This document shows positions 8,294 to 16,400 of a stretch of 64,000 bases of DNA, in pieces. Every line of letters begins with the position of its first letter. Position 1 is the stretch's first letter. The stretch comes from an uncultured Collinsella sp. (GTDB taxonomy: Bacteria; Actinomycetota; Coriobacteriia; Coriobacteriales; Coriobacteriaceae): the NCBI GenBank assembly GCA_900544235.1, contig UQUL01000001.1, positions 45,640 through 109,639 of the forward strand. The letters run 5' to 3'. The position numbers and the translations under genes were made by a program. The notes below the pieces were generated by a model, which worked only from the letters and a program-made list of their open reading frames with translations, ran no database searches and had not been told where the DNA came from.

Positions 8294-8580
8294 GCCTTTG
8301 CGTAATGCTCTCGGGTTTTTTCTGCTATCTAACAGTTTAGATAGCAGGCGATGATTCGGACGCCGCAGGGTCCCCGAAAGCTATGCTTTTCCAAGCCAAG
8401 CAGAGACTTTGACCGAGCGCTGGGTTGGCATGCGAGAGGCCAACATGAGGCCGTGCCGCGGGGCGGACCGCAGGTAGCAAAACGGCACCGGAGCCCATGT
8501 CGGGCCCGGTGCCCAAGCGCGATATCGACGGCGCAGTTTCGCGATATTCAACAGCGCCCAAATGAGTAAATACTCATTAT
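8294..8580. other. Non-coding stretch with two inverted repeats
   Basis: The end of the DUF2142 gene is followed by CTGCTATCT (8322-8330) pairing with AGATAGCAG (8339-8347). A GC-rich hairpin follows further on: GGCACCGG (8484-8491) with CCGGTGCC (8506-8513), extended inward by GCCC/GGGC. Neither has a T-run directly after it, so they are not classical terminators. The middle (about 8345-8550) is far more GC-rich than the genes on either side. It has no start codon with a ribosome-binding site and no protein motif I recognise. It may be a remnant of an element or an untranslated RNA. The converging end of the minus-strand glycosyltransferase lies at 8581. Confidence 0.4.
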
Positions 8581-11052
8581 CTATAAATGATAATAACGAT
8601 TCGCGGGTTCCCCGACGGTGAAGTTTGGATTCATATAAGGATCGCCTTTGACGTAATACTTAGCCCATCGATAATTCATGTACGCGACCTCTTTGTGGAA
8701 GCGAATCTGCTTCTCCGTATTGTTTTCAACGCCTCTAGAAATCGACTCGTAGTGATAGAGCTCGACTTCGGGTGTGTATACAATTAGGTCGTTGATCTCG
8801 CGTAGCTTTAAGCAAAAGTCAACGTCATTAAATGCAACTTGAAGCTCTTCCGTGAAACCTCCGACTTTCTCATATTCATCACGCTTGGTCATTATGCAAG
8901 CTGCGGTGACGGCGCTGAAGTCTTGTTGTGCATCGTTGAGTGCAAAGTAGCCCCAGTTATCCCTTGGCATGCTTTGGCAAAGATGTCCTGCCACGCCACC
9001 AGTGACGCATAAGCCCGCGTGCTGGATGGTGTTGTCGGGATAGTAGAGTTTTGCACCAACTGCGCCAACATCCTCACGTGCGCAGATGCCAAGCATGGTC
9101 TCAATCCAATTGGGCGTAATTACCTCAGTATCGTTATTCAACAGCAAGAGATAGTCGCCCTTGGCGTGAGCAACGCCAAAGTTCATGAGCTTGGAGAAAT
9201 TGAATTCGTGCTTCCAAGTTACAAGACGAACGATGTCAGGATATTTTGCTTGCAACTTATCGTAATAATCGAACGTCTCCTTTTCTGTGCTGTTGTTTTC
9301 GATTATGACAAGCTCGAAATTGTCGTACGTTGATTTCTCAACAATTGACTTAATGCAGTTGTCCAGAATGTTGGCGTGGTCTTTAGTTGGAATGATAATT
9401 GACACGAGTGGATGGGAATCTGGCACAGCGTAGGTTACTTTATATGTAAAGGGACGACGCGCTTGTTCGACCTTCGCATTGAGCCCTAGCCTGTCCAAAT
9501 GACTCTGGACCGCTTTGATACCTGCGATAGTGGCATACGGCTTGCTATCGGCATTTGCTGCGGTGGAGGTCTCGCTTAGGCGCCAGTGATATAGAACCTT
9601 TGCAACATGATGAACTTTCCTTGCCTTTTCCACGGCGTGGAGAGTCAGATTATGATCCTGTGCTCCATCGAACTCTTTCGTGTTCGGTTCTAGAGTGTCA
9701 AGCAGAGACTTACGGATGGTAAGCATATGGCAGATATAGTTATTGTTTCTGAGCAGATCGATATTGAAATCCGGCTTAAAGAACGGCTGCGCTAGCATTC
9801 CATCGGGCATGAGTTTATCTTCATCGCAATAAAGAAGATCGACGTCATCATTGTTTTCAATTGCCTCGGCATATGAGAACAACAAGTCCGGTTCAAGAAT
9901 ATCGTCATGGTCAAAGAAGCTAACGAAATCACCCGAAGCGATGGCAACGCCGGCGTTTGTGTTTTCGGAAATGCCCTTATTCTCGGTAAGGTTAATTGAT
10001 TTAATTCTGTTGTCGTGGGCCGTCTCCTGCTCAACGCGAGCCTTTAGTTCCTGATTGTCAGGACTTGCATTAACTAGGATGAGCTCCCAGTTTGCATAAG
10101 ACTGGTTTTTTACGGATTCGGCCATATCGTTAAAGAACGAAATGGGTGTGTTGTATAGAGGGACAATAATGCTGAACTTCGGAGCGCTGTTGAAGACGAT
10201 TTTTCTCTGCTTCTCCAGAGCGCCGATAGTTGCCTTATGATCCGTGAACCATTCGGGGTATTCAGGGTCAAACTGCGCATGGGTAAAGAGAAAGTTGGTC
10301 TCCTCAAGAAGCAAGCCTAGCTTATCGGGTGTTAAGCAGTCGAATGCACTGAATGATGGGTGATTTTGATCGTCAATAATAAAGTAGTAACGATCGAACG
10401 CCTTTGGCATTCGAATTGAGAGCTGCGTTTCAAGCTGCTTTTTCTCAGACGTAAATCCAACGCTTGTTACATTCGAGCCGAAATTGACGATGCTCAAATT
10501 AACTTCATTAAGGGTTCGATCGAAACAACGAAGTTTGATTTGCGAGTCGCTACGATAAGGAGTTCTCACCGTGCACCTAAGGATATAGTCGCTTGAATCT
10601 TCGATGCACTGCCAGAAATCAATCGTTGCCATGTCAAACTCTGAAACGTCATCGTAGTTTCGGAGTTTGCTGCACATGTCAGGTTTAATTTTGTAGTTAA
10701 GGCGCGACTCCCATTTGATGTTCTTGCAATTGAGCGAAAGGGAGTCGCTGCTCAGGGTGCGACCGTCTTGGCCGATTTCGCTAAACTCAATTTTGATGGT
10801 GCGAGCATCGGGATCGGGGACTACAAGGACGTATGAGTTCGAGTCACAACTATTGTCCCGGAATTTTAGGAGGGATAAAGGTGAGCGGCGGTTATCGTCT
10901 GTAGCCGCCTGGGCTGTTACGCTGGAGCCTTTATGGATGCCTTCAATCTTAAGCTGCTGGTAGATTTTCCAGTTTCCTCTGCATACTCCGGTTGTTTCGA
11001 CTCGCATTGTTTGCCTTTCGTTTGTTGGACACTGCTCATTGTACTTTTTCAT
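8581..11052 (-). CDS. Large glycosyltransferase with two family-2 domains
   Basis: The 823-residue protein has an N-terminal region of about 290 residues without a recognised motif, rich in beta-strand-like segments. Two GT-A domains follow. The first starts at about residue 292 (FSIIVPLYNTP) and has the D-x-D-like FFDHDDILEPD. The second starts at about residue 553 (PLVSIIIPTKDH) and has LLLLNNDTEV. This layout resembles O-antigen and rhamnan-chain glycosyltransferases that add two or more residues. Neighbouring dTDP-rhamnose synthesis genes suggest rhamnose as one donor, but this is inference. The start at 11052 has GAGG 8 bases upstream; an internal ATG at codon 16, with GAAAGG before it, is an alternative. 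It is transcribed away from rfbA from a shared intergenic region. Confidence 0.85.
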   Translation of the reverse strand: MKKYNEQCPTNERQTMRVETTGVCRGNWKIYQQLKIEGIHKGSSVTAQAATDDNRRSPLSLLKFRDNSCDSNSYVLVVPDPDARTIKIEFSEIGQDGRTLSSDSLSLNCKNIKWESRLNYKIKPDMCSKLRNYDDVSEFDMATIDFWQCIEDSSDYILRCTVRTPYRSDSQIKLRCFDRTLNEVNLSIVNFGSNVTSVGFTSEKKQLETQLSIRMPKAFDRYYFIIDDQNHPSFSAFDCLTPDKLGLLLEETNFLFTHAQFDPEYPEWFTDHKATIGALEKQRKIVFNSAPKFSIIVPLYNTPISFFNDMAESVKNQSYANWELILVNASPDNQELKARVEQETAHDNRIKSINLTENKGISENTNAGVAIASGDFVSFFDHDDILEPDLLFSYAEAIENNDDVDLLYCDEDKLMPDGMLAQPFFKPDFNIDLLRNNNYICHMLTIRKSLLDTLEPNTKEFDGAQDHNLTLHAVEKARKVHHVAKVLYHWRLSETSTAANADSKPYATIAGIKAVQSHLDRLGLNAKVEQARRPFTYKVTYAVPDSHPLVSIIIPTKDHANILDNCIKSIVEKSTYDNFELVIIENNSTEKETFDYYDKLQAKYPDIVRLVTWKHEFNFSKLMNFGVAHAKGDYLLLLNNDTEVITPNWIETMLGICAREDVGAVGAKLYYPDNTIQHAGLCVTGGVAGHLCQSMPRDNWGYFALNDAQQDFSAVTAACIMTKRDEYEKVGGFTEELQVAFNDVDFCLKLREINDLIVYTPEVELYHYESISRGVENNTEKQIRFHKEVAYMNYRWAKYYVKGDPYMNPNFTVGEPANRYYHL

Positions 11053-11138
11053 TTGTTGCCTCGCTAGAAATGCAGAAAGAGTTGCGTGTTTCTGCTGTCC
11101 GATTTAAATAAGAAGACGGAGAGGTTGCTGCCGGTGCG

Positions 11139-11144
11139 TATAAT
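11139..11144 (+). promoter_or_regulatory. Candidate -10 box upstream of rfbA
   Basis: A perfect TATAAT lies 65 bases before the rfbA start codon in the region shared with the divergent glycosyltransferase gene. No good -35 hexamer is seen at 16-18 bases, so the promoter may need an activator or may be a chance match in AT-rich DNA. Confidence 0.35.
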
Positions 11145-11208
11145 TTAATTAACTATGCATCTGTAATCAGCGGCTTTTGCTCAACGATTGTCAATCGAGA
11201 GGATTTTT

Positions 11209-12108
11209 ATGAAAGGCATCATCCTCGCCGGCGGGTCCGGCACGCGCCTGTACCCGCTCACGCTCGTGACCTCCAAGCAGCTGCTGCCGGTCTACGACAA
11301 GCCCATGATCTACTACCCGCTGTCCACCCTCATGCTGGCGGGCATCCGGGACATCCTGGTCATCTCCACGCCTACCGACCTGCCCAACTTCGAGCGCCTG
11401 CTCGGGGACGGCTCGCGCTACGGCGTCAACCTCTCCTACGCCGAGCAGCCGAGCCCCGACGGCCTGGCCCAGGCATTCACCATCGGCGAGGAGTTCATCG
11501 CCGGCGAGCCGTGCGCCCTGGTGCTCGGCGACAACATCTTCTACGGCAACGGGCTCAGCCGCCACCTGACGCGCGCCGTCCAGAACGCCGAGTCGGGCCG
11601 CGCCACGGTCTTCGGCTACCACGTGGACGACCCCGAGCGCTTCGGCGTCGTGGAGTTCGACGGCGAGGGGAGGGCCGTCTCCATCGAGGAGAAGCCCGAG
11701 TGCCCCAAGAGCTCCTACGCCGTAACCGGCCTGTACTTCTACCCGGGCGACGTCGCCGCCAAGGCGCATGAGGTTAAGCCGTCGGCCCGCGGCGAGCTGG
11801 AGATCACCACACTCAACCAGATGTACCTGGAGGAGGGGACGCTGTCCGTCGTCACCCTGGGCCGCGGCTACGCGTGGCTGGACACCGGCACCATGGAGAG
11901 CCTGCACGAGGCGGCGGAGTTCGTCCGCGCTGTGGAGCACTCCCAGGACCTGCCGGTCTCGGTCCCCGAGGAGATCGCTTGGGAGAACGGCTGGATCACC
12001 ACCGCTGAGCTGGAGGAGGCCGCGAAGGCCTACGGCAAGTCGGTCTACGGCCGGCACCTGAAGAAGGTCGCCGCCGGCGAGATCGTCAACAGCCCGCGCG
12101 AGTACTAG
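11209..12108 (+). CDS. rfbA: Glucose-1-phosphate thymidylyltransferase (RmlA)
   Basis: The 299-residue enzyme makes dTDP-glucose from dTTP and glucose 1-phosphate, the first step of dTDP-L-rhamnose synthesis in the cytoplasm. The nucleotide-binding signature LAGGSGTRLYPLT is at residues 5-17. It is followed by YDKPMIYYPLSTLMLAGI and by VLGDNIFYGNGL, which holds a metal-binding aspartate. Length matches RmlA (about 290). ATG at 11209 is chosen because GAGAGGA lies 5 bases upstream and the conserved MKGIILAGG begins there. The gene is much more GC-rich than its neighbours on either side. It is separated from rfbB by an unrelated AT-rich gene pair and is followed by a terminator, so it is probably its own transcription unit. 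Confidence 0.97.
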   Translation: MKGIILAGGSGTRLYPLTLVTSKQLLPVYDKPMIYYPLSTLMLAGIRDILVISTPTDLPNFERLLGDGSRYGVNLSYAEQPSPDGLAQAFTIGEEFIAGEPCALVLGDNIFYGNGLSRHLTRAVQNAESGRATVFGYHVDDPERFGVVEFDGEGRAVSIEEKPECPKSSYAVTGLYFYPGDVAAKAHEVKPSARGELEITTLNQMYLEEGTLSVVTLGRGYAWLDTGTMESLHEAAEFVRAVEHSQDLPVSVPEEIAWENGWITTAELEEAAKAYGKSVYGRHLKKVAAGEIVNSPREY

Positions 12109-12128
12109 CGCCAGCTTGTTTTCTTTTA

Positions 12129-12158
12129 GGGGTCACCGTTTATCTGGTGGCCCCTTTC
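12129..12158 (+). terminator. Rho-independent terminator after rfbA
   Basis: GGGGTCACC (12129-12137) pairs with GGTGGCCCC (12147-12155) with one G-T wobble, followed by TTT. It sits 21 bases after the rfbA stop codon. Confidence 0.7.
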
Positions 12159-12203
12159 GTTATGATTACGTTGACCATAAAGACAATATGATTGGGAGTG
12201 GAT

Positions 12204-12641
12204 GTGTTAAGCGTCTACTTTGGCGATATGCCAGAAGCGATTTACAACACAGCGACATATTTCAAAAACTCTTACCGGTCTACTTGGATTACGGATCCCT
12301 ATGCAGTCTCGATAATTAAAGATGTCGATCGATCGGTTGTTGTCTCCGAAAACGTCATCGAAAGCCCTGTGCTTGGATCCATCTCCCCACTCCAGCTTTC
12401 TGGTGGCGTGAAAACGCTGCTGCTTATGAGATTTGATCGTAAGCATATTTTTAACGCTTCTACCTGTGGTGACAACTGTGCCAAGTGGATTCTCGACATG
12501 GCGAAAGACCGCAAGCTCGTTGTGAATCTCTATCATGTGATGGACTTTGGTCGCGAGGATTTTAAAATTAAAGTCGTGAATAGCGGCCGAATCGTTCACA
12601 ACATGGCCGATTTGATTCACGAGTCGATTCCGTATCTGTAG
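12204..12641 (+). CDS. DUF4869 family protein
   Basis: The 145-residue protein matches DUF4869 as I recall the family: it opens with LSVYFGDMPEAIYNTATYFK, followed by WITDPYAV, and ends with an acidic/apolar tail (VNSGRIVHNMADLIHESIPY). Its function is not known. No signal peptide or membrane segment is visible, so it should be cytoplasmic. GTG at 12204 is chosen because the conserved LSVYFGDMPE follows directly and GGGAG lies 5 bases upstream; a TTG at 12192 is in frame. The next gene, a P-loop protein, starts within 10 bases, so the two are surely co-expressed and probably act together. Both are AT-rich and sit between the GC-rich rfbA and rfbB, which suggests a separately acquired cassette. 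Confidence 0.75.
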   Translation: MLSVYFGDMPEAIYNTATYFKNSYRSTWITDPYAVSIIKDVDRSVVVSENVIESPVLGSISPLQLSGGVKTLLLMRFDRKHIFNASTCGDNCAKWILDMAKDRKLVVNLYHVMDFGREDFKIKVVNSGRIVHNMADLIHESIPYL

Positions 12642-12650
12642 GTGCTGCTT

Positions 12651-13625
12651 ATGAACGGTTCGCATCTCGTTAAGATTTCCCGCCGCAGGGGAACCAAGTA
12701 CACATTTACCATTAAACGGAACATTACTATTGTGCGTGGGGATAGTGGCACGGGTAAGACGACACTGTTTGACATGGTCGCAGACTACATGCGAACGGGC
12801 GAGCAGTCGGGTGTTTCCTTGCAATGCGATTGTCCCTGTGTCGCCCTGACCGATTATGATTGGCGAAACCAGCTTTCGTCCGTTCATGACTCGATTGTAT
12901 TTGTCGATGAGGGCTTAAAAGAGATCCATTCTGATGAGTTTGCCCATCATGTGCTGTATTCCTCGAATTATTTCGTGCTGATCTCAAGGGCTGATTTCCC
13001 CAATCTTCCGTATAGCGTGGATGAGATTTACAAGATTAAGACGAGCGGAAAATACCATTCTTTCGTCCCTGTTTATCAAGATCGTGGGAATCATCGTTAT
13101 GCTATTTCCCGGTCGGCGCCAAAACAGGACTTTTCTATCCTTCTATGCGAGGACAGTAAGTCTGGTTTCCAGTTCTTTAAACGGCATTTTGCTGACAGTG
13201 AGCTTACCTGTACTTCGGCCATGACGAACAGCGCGATTTTGGGCTGGTTGGATCAGCATCTCGACGATCGCGTGTTTGTTGTCGCGGACGGGGCGGCATT
13301 TGGGTGCTATGCGGACCGCGTCCTTAAGCTGCAAGACATTCACCGCGATACTGTTACGGTTTGTCTTCCCGAGTCGTTCGAATGGCTTCTGCTGAGCTCC
13401 GGCGTAATTTCAGGGCTAGATGTTAAGACGGTTTTGGAAACCCCAGAAGCCTTTGTAAACAGTGAGAAGTTTAAAAGCTGGGAGGATTTCTTCTATAAGT
13501 ACTTACGTGAAATAACTGGGGATTCGGTTTTTCACTACGACAAAGACTGCATTTCGGAGGCGTTTTGTACAGGAGGTAATTCTGCGAAGGTTATGGCTCT
13601 TATCGCATGCCGAAATGTCCGATAG
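12651..13625 (+). CDS. P-loop NTPase with a possible TOPRIM-like C-terminal half (DUF4869 partner)
   Basis: The 324-residue protein has a Walker A motif GDSGTGKT (residues 30-37) and a Walker B-like SIVFVDEG (about 81-88). Only about 45 residues lie between them, too few for an ABC-type helical insertion. A sensor-like LISRADFPNLPYSVDEIY follows. The second half begins with FSILLCEDSKSG and continues to VFVVADGAAFG and VCLPESFEWLLL. A strand ending in glutamate/aspartate and a later strand with A-D-G resemble the acidic pattern of TOPRIM nucleases such as OLD proteins; this is my reading, not an established assignment. ATG at 12651 has AGGTG upstream; GTG at 12642, directly after the DUF4869 stop, is an alternative. 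The role is unknown; an effector or defence-like function is a hypothesis from architecture and context. Confidence 0.7.
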   Translation: MNGSHLVKISRRRGTKYTFTIKRNITIVRGDSGTGKTTLFDMVADYMRTGEQSGVSLQCDCPCVALTDYDWRNQLSSVHDSIVFVDEGLKEIHSDEFAHHVLYSSNYFVLISRADFPNLPYSVDEIYKIKTSGKYHSFVPVYQDRGNHRYAISRSAPKQDFSILLCEDSKSGFQFFKRHFADSELTCTSAMTNSAILGWLDQHLDDRVFVVADGAAFGCYADRVLKLQDIHRDTVTVCLPESFEWLLLSSGVISGLDVKTVLETPEAFVNSEKFKSWEDFFYKYLREITGDSVFHYDKDCISEAFCTGGNSAKVMALIACRNVR

Positions 13626-13700
13626 TTTTGTTGAATAGCGTCGCGGCGTCACTTCCTGCGGCATACTAAAGAAGCTGTACATGCTTCAGATTGGATTTTC

Positions 13701-14720
13701 ATGTCTGAGATTTTCGAACCCAAGAATATCATCGTCACGGGCGGCTGCGGCTTCATCGGCAGCAACTTCGTGCACTACGTGGTCAACAACCACCCCGAGG
13801 TGCACGTCACCGTCCTGGACAAGCTGACCTACGCCGGCAACCCCGAGAACATCGCCGGGCTGCCCTCCGACCGCGTGGAGCTGGTCGTGGGCGACATCTG
13901 CGATTCCGAGCTGCTCGATAGGATCGTCCCGGGCCACGACGCCATCGTGCACTACGCCGCCGAGTCCCACAACGACAACTCCATCGCCGACCCCGAGCCG
14001 TTCCTGCGCACCAACGTGGAGGGCACCTTCCGCCTGCTGGAGGCCGTGAGGAAATACGGCATCCGCTACCACCACGTCTCCACCGACGAGGTCTACGGCG
14101 ACCTGGCGCTCGACGACCCCGCCAAGTTCACCGAGGAGACGCCGTATCACCCGAGCAGCCCGTACTCGAGCACCAAGGCGTCCTCCGACATGCTGGTCCG
14201 CGCCTGGACCCGCACCTACGGCCTGCGCACCACGATCTCCAACTGCTCCAACAACTACGGCCCCTACCAGCACGTGGAGAAGTTCATCCCCAGGCAGATC
14301 ACCAACATCGTCGACGGCGTGCGCCCCAAGCTCTACGGCCGCGGCGAGAACGTCCGCGACTGGATCCACACCGAGGACCACTCCAGCGCCGTCTGGGACA
14401 TCCTCACCAAGGGCCGCATGGGGGAGACCTACCTCATCGGAGCCGACGGGGAGAGGAACAACATCACCGTGCTGCGCATGATCCTCGAGGCGATGGGCCG
14501 CGACCCCGAGGACTTCGACTGGGTCGCCGACCGCCCCGGCCACGACCGCCGCTACGCCATCGACTCCACCAAGCTCCAGCGCGAGCTGGGCTGGAGGCCG
14601 GCCCACACCGACTTCGCCGAGGGGCTCAAGCGGACCATCGACTGGTACGTGGCCAACGAGTCCTGGTGGCGCCCGGCCAAGGAGGCCACCGAGGCCCGCT
14701 ACCGCGCACAGGGCCAGTAA
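13701..14720 (+). CDS. rfbB: dTDP-glucose 4,6-dehydratase (RmlB)
   Basis: The 339-residue enzyme of the extended short-chain dehydrogenase family converts dTDP-glucose to dTDP-4-keto-6-deoxyglucose. The NAD-binding GGCGFIG is at residues 14-20. The catalytic set is visible: T128, D129 and E130 in VSTDEVYGD, and Y155 and K159 in YSSTK. Length fits the family (330-360). The ATG at 13701 has only a weak upstream site (TTGGAT). It is very GC-rich like rfbA and rfbCD. It is followed by a long stable hairpin and then rfbCD, so read-through may be regulated. Confidence 0.97.
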   Translation: MSEIFEPKNIIVTGGCGFIGSNFVHYVVNNHPEVHVTVLDKLTYAGNPENIAGLPSDRVELVVGDICDSELLDRIVPGHDAIVHYAAESHNDNSIADPEPFLRTNVEGTFRLLEAVRKYGIRYHHVSTDEVYGDLALDDPAKFTEETPYHPSSPYSSTKASSDMLVRAWTRTYGLRTTISNCSNNYGPYQHVEKFIPRQITNIVDGVRPKLYGRGENVRDWIHTEDHSSAVWDILTKGRMGETYLIGADGERNNITVLRMILEAMGRDPEDFDWVADRPGHDRRYAIDSTKLQRELGWRPAHTDFAEGLKRTIDWYVANESWWRPAKEATEARYRAQGQ

Positions 14721-14742
14721 GACTGCATTCCGGCGAACCGCA

Positions 14743-14810
14743 CCGGGGGGCGCCCGCGCGGGGATGCAGGGCATGGGGATGACCCTGCGGCCCCGCGCGG
14801 GCGCCCCCGG
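14743..14810 (+). terminator. Very stable hairpin between rfbB and rfbCD
   Basis: CCGGGGGGCGCCCGCGCGGGG (14743-14763, given by its ends) pairs with 14791-14810 over about 20 base pairs with one bulged G. A second inner stem, GCAGGG (14766-14771) with CCCTGC (14783-14788), closes the loop. No T-run follows. It could be a partial terminator, a processing or mRNA-stability element that sets the rfbB to rfbCD ratio, or a short repeat element. Confidence 0.6.
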
Positions 14811-14843
14811 TTATACAACCTCTTCGATAGGAGCTTTTCCCAC

Positions 14844-16298
14844 ATGGCAGACATCGCATTCGAGAAGGACCTCTCCGTCGCCGAGACCGGCATCGAGGGC
14901 CTCAAGGTCGTCGACCTCGCCGTCCACGGCGACTCGCGCGGCTGGTTCAAGGAGAACTGGCAGCGCGCCAAGATGACCGCCCTGGGCATCCCGGACCTCA
15001 GGGTCGTCCAGAACAACGTCTCCTACAACGACAGCCGCGGCGTCACCCGCGGCATCCACGCCGAGCCCTGGGACAAGTTCATCTCCGTGGCGCGCGGCAG
15101 CGTCTTCGGCGCCTGGGTGGACCTGCGCGAGGGCAGCGAGACCTACGGGAAGGTGTTCACCTGCACGCTCGACCCGTCCAAGGCCATCTACGTCCCGCGC
15201 GGCGTGGGCAACTCCTTCCAGGCCCTGGAGGACGGCACCGCCTACACCTACCTGGTGGACGCCCACTGGTCCCTCGAGCTCAAGAAGACCTACACCTTCG
15301 TGAACCTCGCCGACCCCGAGCTCGCCATCGAGTGGCCGATCCCGCTCGATGAGGCCACCGTCTCCGAGGCCGACCTCAACCACCCGATGCTCAGGGACGT
15401 CGTCCCCATGGCGCCCAAGAGGACGCTCGTCACCGGCTGCAACGGCCAGCTGGGCCGCGCGGTCCGCGCGCTGGCGGAGGAGCGCGGCGTCGCCAAGGAC
15501 TTCGACTTCTGCGACATCGACACCTTCGACATGTCCGACCCGGCGGCCTACTCCAAGTACGACTGGTCGCTCTACGGCACCGTGATCAACTGCGGCGCCT
15601 ACACCGCCGTGGATAGGGCGGAGACCGCCGAGGGCCGCGCGACCGCCTGGAAGGCCAACGCGACCGGCCCCGCCCTCCTCGCCCGCACATGCTCTGATCA
15701 CGGGATCACCCTCGTCCACGTGTCCAGCGACTACGTCTTCGACGGCACCGCCGAGGTGCATGACGAGGACGAGCCCCTCAGCCCGCTGTCCGTCTACGGC
15801 CAGACCAAGGCCGCCGGCGACATCGCCGTGGCCGGGTGCCCGCGCCACTACATCATGCGCTCCAGCTGGGTCATCGGCGAGGGCCGCAACTTCGTCAAGA
15901 CGATGAAGGGCCTGTCCGACCGCGTCGCCGACCCCGAGGACGGGCTCGAGCAGGTCACGGTCGTTGACGACCAGCTGGGCCGCCTGACCTTCACGCGCGA
16001 CATGGCCGAGGCCATCTTCCACGTGCTGGGGACGCACGCCCCCTACGGCACCTACGACTGCACCGGCTCCGGCACCGTCAAGTCCTGGGCCGATATCGCC
16101 CGCGCCGTCTTCGAGGCCGCCAACGGCAACGGGGACAGGGTCGTGCCGGTATCGACCGCCGACTACTACGCGAGCGCCGAGGGCCCCGTCGCCCCGCGCC
16201 CGGTCCACTCCGCGCTCGACCTGTCCAAGCTCGAGGCTGCCGGCTTCCACATGCCCGACTGGGAGGAAGAGCTGGGGGAGTACATCAAGACGCTCTAG
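14844..16298 (+). CDS. rfbCD: Fused dTDP-4-dehydrorhamnose 3,5-epimerase / dTDP-4-dehydrorhamnose reductase (RmlC-RmlD)
   Basis: The 484-residue protein joins two consecutive enzymes of dTDP-L-rhamnose synthesis. Residues 1 to about 185 are an RmlC-like cupin: DSRGWFKENW, then RGVTRGIHAEP with the catalytic-type histidine, then YVPRGVGNSFQALEDGTAY. From about residue 192 an RmlD-type short-chain dehydrogenase begins: TLVTGCNGQLGRAV, VSSDYVFDG, and the catalytic Y318 and K322 in YGQTK. The fusion removes the need for separate rfbC and rfbD and may channel the unstable keto-sugar. The ATG at 14844 follows AGGAG by about 10 bases. A strong terminator follows, so this is the last rhamnose gene. 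Confidence 0.95.
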   Translation: MADIAFEKDLSVAETGIEGLKVVDLAVHGDSRGWFKENWQRAKMTALGIPDLRVVQNNVSYNDSRGVTRGIHAEPWDKFISVARGSVFGAWVDLREGSETYGKVFTCTLDPSKAIYVPRGVGNSFQALEDGTAYTYLVDAHWSLELKKTYTFVNLADPELAIEWPIPLDEATVSEADLNHPMLRDVVPMAPKRTLVTGCNGQLGRAVRALAEERGVAKDFDFCDIDTFDMSDPAAYSKYDWSLYGTVINCGAYTAVDRAETAEGRATAWKANATGPALLARTCSDHGITLVHVSSDYVFDGTAEVHDEDEPLSPLSVYGQTKAAGDIAVAGCPRHYIMRSSWVIGEGRNFVKTMKGLSDRVADPEDGLEQVTVVDDQLGRLTFTRDMAEAIFHVLGTHAPYGTYDCTGSGTVKSWADIARAVFEAANGNGDRVVPVSTADYYASAEGPVAPRPVHSALDLSKLEAAGFHMPDWEEELGEYIKTL

Positions 16299-16320
16299 CC
16301 GCTATTAACTTTTCGAGAGT

Positions 16321-16350
16321 AAAAGCCGCCGTTCTTTAACGGCGGCTTTT
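16321..16350. terminator. Bidirectional terminator between rfbCD and the converging glycosyltransferase
   Basis: AAAAGCCGCCGTT (16321-16333) pairs perfectly with AACGGCGGCTTTT (16338-16350) around a CTTT loop. The A-tract and T-tract on either side let it work on both strands. The genes at each side converge here. Confidence 0.9.
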
Positions 16351-16400
16351 CTTGTTGGTGGCTATCTGCGCAGTGGTGCCAATAGTATTTTGCGGAAGAT

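Noticed and set aside
8337..8561. A 74-codon minus-strand frame after the DUF2142 gene
   Set aside because: It runs through two hairpins, lacks a ribosome-binding site and has no motif.
12207..12887. A 226-codon minus-strand frame across the DUF4869 junction
   Set aside because: It spans two sense genes with good starts and has no family match that I recognise.
14743..14810. Start of a CRISPR or tandem repeat
   Set aside because: It is a single inverted repeat with no repeated spacer units; no CRISPR array was seen anywhere in the window.
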